Shown here: in pieces, positions 6,210-7,825 of the stretch
Layout: every line of letters begins with the position of its first letter
Position numbering within the stretch: position 1 is the first letter of the stretch
Assembly: GCA_903875815.1 (NCBI GenBank)
Contig: CAIQXR010000052.1
Location: forward strand, 1-7,825
DNA: 7,825 nucleotides
Reading direction: 5' to 3'
Origin: an uncultured Actinomycetes bacterium
GTDB lineage: Bacteria; Actinomycetota; Actinomycetes; Nanopelagicales; Nanopelagicaceae
Translations under genes and position numbers: made by a program
The notes under the pieces: model-generated
The model's input: only the letters and a program-made list of their open reading frames with translations
What the model was told of the DNA's origin: nothing
Databases searched by the model: none

Positions 6210-6228
6210 GCACCACAACTTCTGGTGC
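6210..6228. promoter_or_regulatory. Inverted repeat between moeZ and pepP, candidate operator
   Basis: GCACCA, a 7-nt spacer CAACTTC, then TGGTGC form a perfect 6+6 dyad centred at 6219, in a 51-bp divergent gap. The centre is 24 bp from the moeZ start and 28 bp from the pepP start, and the arms overlap the predicted -35 regions of both genes. A dimeric repressor bound here could block both promoters. I saw no second copy at the other promoters in the window, and the regulator is unknown. Confidence 0.42.
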
Positions 6229-6233
6229 AGGAC

Positions 6234-6239
6234 TACGAT
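6234..6239 (+). promoter_or_regulatory. Candidate -10 box for pepP (leaderless)
   Basis: TACGAT (4 of 6 matches) is followed by 7 nt (T, T, then five C) and the ATG at 6247, the same spacing as for xdhC. No Shine-Dalgarno precedes the ATG. At a 17-18-nt spacer the -35 would coincide with the left arm of the inverted repeat at 6210-6228. Confidence 0.42.
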
Positions 6240-6246
6240 TTCCCCC

Positions 6247-7680
6247 ATGACTGCCAAGGAGACTAAGCGCGCCCACGATGTAACACCGCCTTCCGCATGG
6301 GTGGAGTTCATGAAGACCGGCTGGGCTCCCACGCCGCTCGAAGGTATCAAGGCCATCGATGCACTGCCTTACACGCAGAAGCGTCGCGCCGCTCTCTCGC
6401 AGCAATTCCCTGGTGTTCGACTCGTTATTCCTGCAGGTGGTTTCAAAGTTCGTTCTAATGACACTGACTATCGCTTCCGTGCGCATTCGGCTTACTCATG
6501 GTTGACCGGTATTACCGCAACCGATGCGCTTCCTGATTCGGTTCTTATTCTCGAACCTCAGGGCGACTCCCACGAAGCGCTTCTCTTTGTGCATCCCCGG
6601 TCATCACGCGAGAGCGATGAATTCTTCCTGAATGCGCGCCACGGAGAATTCTGGGTGGGTCGTCGCATGACGATCGAAGAGACCGAGACCAAGTACGGCA
6701 TCACCGTTCGCCATATCGATACCCTTGAAGAGTTCTTGAAATATGACGGCGATACTTATGTATTACGCGGCCAAGATGAACTCGTTGATGGCGCCATTAA
6801 AGAACGCAAGAAGCGCGATGAAGAACTTGCGGTATATCTTTCCGAAGCACGTTTGATCAAAGATCCCTTTGAAATTGCTGAAATGCAGAAGGCGATCGAC
6901 TCCACCAATCGTGGCTTTGCCGATATGGTCCGAGTCTTTCCGGCTGCGACAACTACTAAGCGCGGCGAGCGAATTATCGAAGCAGCTTTCTTTGGTCGCG
7001 CGCGCCTTGAAGGTAACGAACTCGGATATGACTCAATCGTTGCATCAGGTTCGCATGCCTGCGTGCTCCACTGGATTCGCAACGATGGCGATGTGAAGCC
7101 TGGCGATCTAATTCTGATCGATGCTGGCGTCGAGATGGAATCGCTCTACACCGCAGATATCACTCGCACTCTGCCGGTCAACGGAAAATTCACTGATGCG
7201 CAGCGCAAGATTTATATGTTGGTCTACGAGGCTCAACGCGCTGGATTTGCTGCAGTAAAGCCCGGTGCAAAGTTTGCCGATATCAATCGCGCTGCCCAGT
7301 CAGTTCTCGCTAAAGGTTTAGAGGAGATGGGCGTTCTTCCCGTCAGCGCCGAAGAATCCATGCAACCTGATAGCGGCCTCCATCGTCGATGGACTGTGCA
7401 TGGCACCAGTCACATGCTCGGCATGGATGTGCACGATTGCGCCCAAGCTCGTAAAGATCAATATTCACAAGGTGTACTTAAGCCCGGCATGATCCTTACC
7501 GTCGAACCTGGTCTCTACATTCACCCTGATGATCAACTATTCCCAGCCGAATACCGCGGTATCGGCGTTCGCATCGAAGATGATGTCATCGTCACCGAAA
7601 CTGGTTGTCGCGTAATGTCACAGGCGCTTCCATCTCACCCCGATGAGATCGAAGTCTGGATGAGCAACCTCGCTCGTTAA
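6247..7680 (+). CDS. pepP: Xaa-Pro aminopeptidase, M24B metallopeptidase
   Basis: This 477-residue protein removes N-terminal residues that precede proline and should act in the cytoplasm. The N-terminal aminopeptidase-P domain (about 40-175) includes RSNDTDYRFRAHSAYSWLTG (69-88), typical of bacterial PepP. The C-terminal pita-bread domain (about 205-455) keeps all five dinuclear metal ligands: Asp292 in LIDAGVE, Asp304 in TADITR, His389 in HGTSHMLGMDVHD, Glu420 in TVEPGLY and Glu444 in RIEDDV; His385 and His396 of the family are also present. The extra 35-40 N-terminal residues are charged and not hydrophobic, so there is no sign of export. ATG 6247 is supported by a -10-like box 7 nt upstream and is the first ATG of the frame. 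It diverges from moeZ and shares a 4-bp stop overlap with the convergent fluC. There is no obvious functional link to the cofactor genes. Confidence 0.93.
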   Translation: MTAKETKRAHDVTPPSAWVEFMKTGWAPTPLEGIKAIDALPYTQKRRAALSQQFPGVRLVIPAGGFKVRSNDTDYRFRAHSAYSWLTGITATDALPDSVLILEPQGDSHEALLFVHPRSSRESDEFFLNARHGEFWVGRRMTIEETETKYGITVRHIDTLEEFLKYDGDTYVLRGQDELVDGAIKERKKRDEELAVYLSEARLIKDPFEIAEMQKAIDSTNRGFADMVRVFPAATTTKRGERIIEAAFFGRARLEGNELGYDSIVASGSHACVLHWIRNDGDVKPGDLILIDAGVEMESLYTADITRTLPVNGKFTDAQRKIYMLVYEAQRAGFAAVKPGAKFADINRAAQSVLAKGLEEMGVLPVSAEESMQPDSGLHRRWTVHGTSHMLGMDVHDCAQARKDQYSQGVLKPGMILTVEPGLYIHPDDQLFPAEYRGIGVRIEDDVIVTETGCRVMSQALPSHPDEIEVWMSNLAR

Positions 7681-7825
7681 CTAACGGTTCGGACTCCGAC
7701 AGCGGCAGCGCCGATTCCGAGAATCAAAGTGAGTGCGAGATAGATTGCCGCTTTCTTCGCTTTGCCATCTTCGATTAAGTGGTGGGTTTCGACTGCGAAG
7801 GTCGACCAGGTAGTGAATGCCCCAG
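7677..7825 (-). CDS. crcB: FluC/CrcB fluoride channel, C-terminal part (cut by window edge)
   Basis: The last 48 residues of a minus-strand protein are visible, and its 5' part lies beyond the window. It reads GAFTTWSTFAVET, matching the FluC/CrcB signature (usually G-x-TTFSTF-x-E) that holds the pore-lining Phe/Thr/Ser residues. A loop of charged residues (HHLIEDGKAKKA) and a hydrophobic final helix, AIYLALTLILGIGAAAVGVR, follow. The family forms dual-topology dimeric channels in the cytoplasmic membrane that expel fluoride. The first Phe of the usual TTF is Trp here, a mild substitution. FluC genes often occur as tandem pairs in actinobacteria, so a second copy may lie beyond the edge. The stop TAA (7677-7679) overlaps the pepP stop. 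With only the tail visible, the family call is good but completeness cannot be judged. Confidence 0.82.
   Translation of the reverse strand, partial: GAFTTWSTFAVETHHLIEDGKAKKAAIYLALTLILGIGAAAVGVRTVS

Noticed and set aside
7675..7686. CGTTA-AC-TAACG dyad at the pepP/fluC junction as a terminator
   Set aside because: A 5-bp AT-rich stem with a 2-nt loop is too weak, there is no T-run, and it is mostly a by-product of the shared TTAA stops.

Overview
The window looks like chromosomal DNA of a small-genome actinobacterium, possibly a freshwater acI/Nanopelagicales type. This is inferred from moderate GC (about 50-55% in most genes), a MoeZ-type E1-rhodanese fusion, actinobacterial-style XdhC and MoeA proteins, very tight gene packing, and promoters that suggest leaderless mRNAs. 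No rRNA, tRNA, CRISPR or insertion sequence was seen, and no gap between genes exceeds about 50 bp.

Layout from left to right: a MocA-like nucleotidyltransferase (-) and an XdhC protein (+) diverge from a 16-bp gap. xdhC then converges on an AT-rich gene for a secreted protein of unknown function (-). Upstream of that gene lies a compact minus-strand operon, in transcription order moeZ (E1 + rhodanese), a second XdhC paralogue, a 52-residue membrane protein, and a MoeA-like protein. A 51-bp divergent gap holding a 19-bp inverted repeat separates moeZ from a plus-strand Xaa-Pro aminopeptidase (M24B). The aminopeptidase converges on the C-terminal end of a FluC/CrcB fluoride channel gene cut by the window edge.

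MocA, two XdhC proteins, MoeA and MoeZ together make a molybdenum-cofactor finishing set: sulfur supply, molybdate insertion, cytidylylation to the MCD form, then protection, sulfuration and delivery to a xanthine dehydrogenase/CO dehydrogenase-family hydroxylase. The hydroxylase itself is not in the window; that it lies nearby is inference.

The most notable non-coding signals are a pair of interlocked -10 boxes that could serve mocA and xdhC as a bidirectional leaderless promoter, a dyad between moeZ and pepP that overlaps both predicted -35 regions, and two convergent gene pairs that each end on a shared TTAA, so that their stop codons overlap by 4 bp. The 52-residue membrane protein inside the cofactor operon is the best candidate for an undescribed component.
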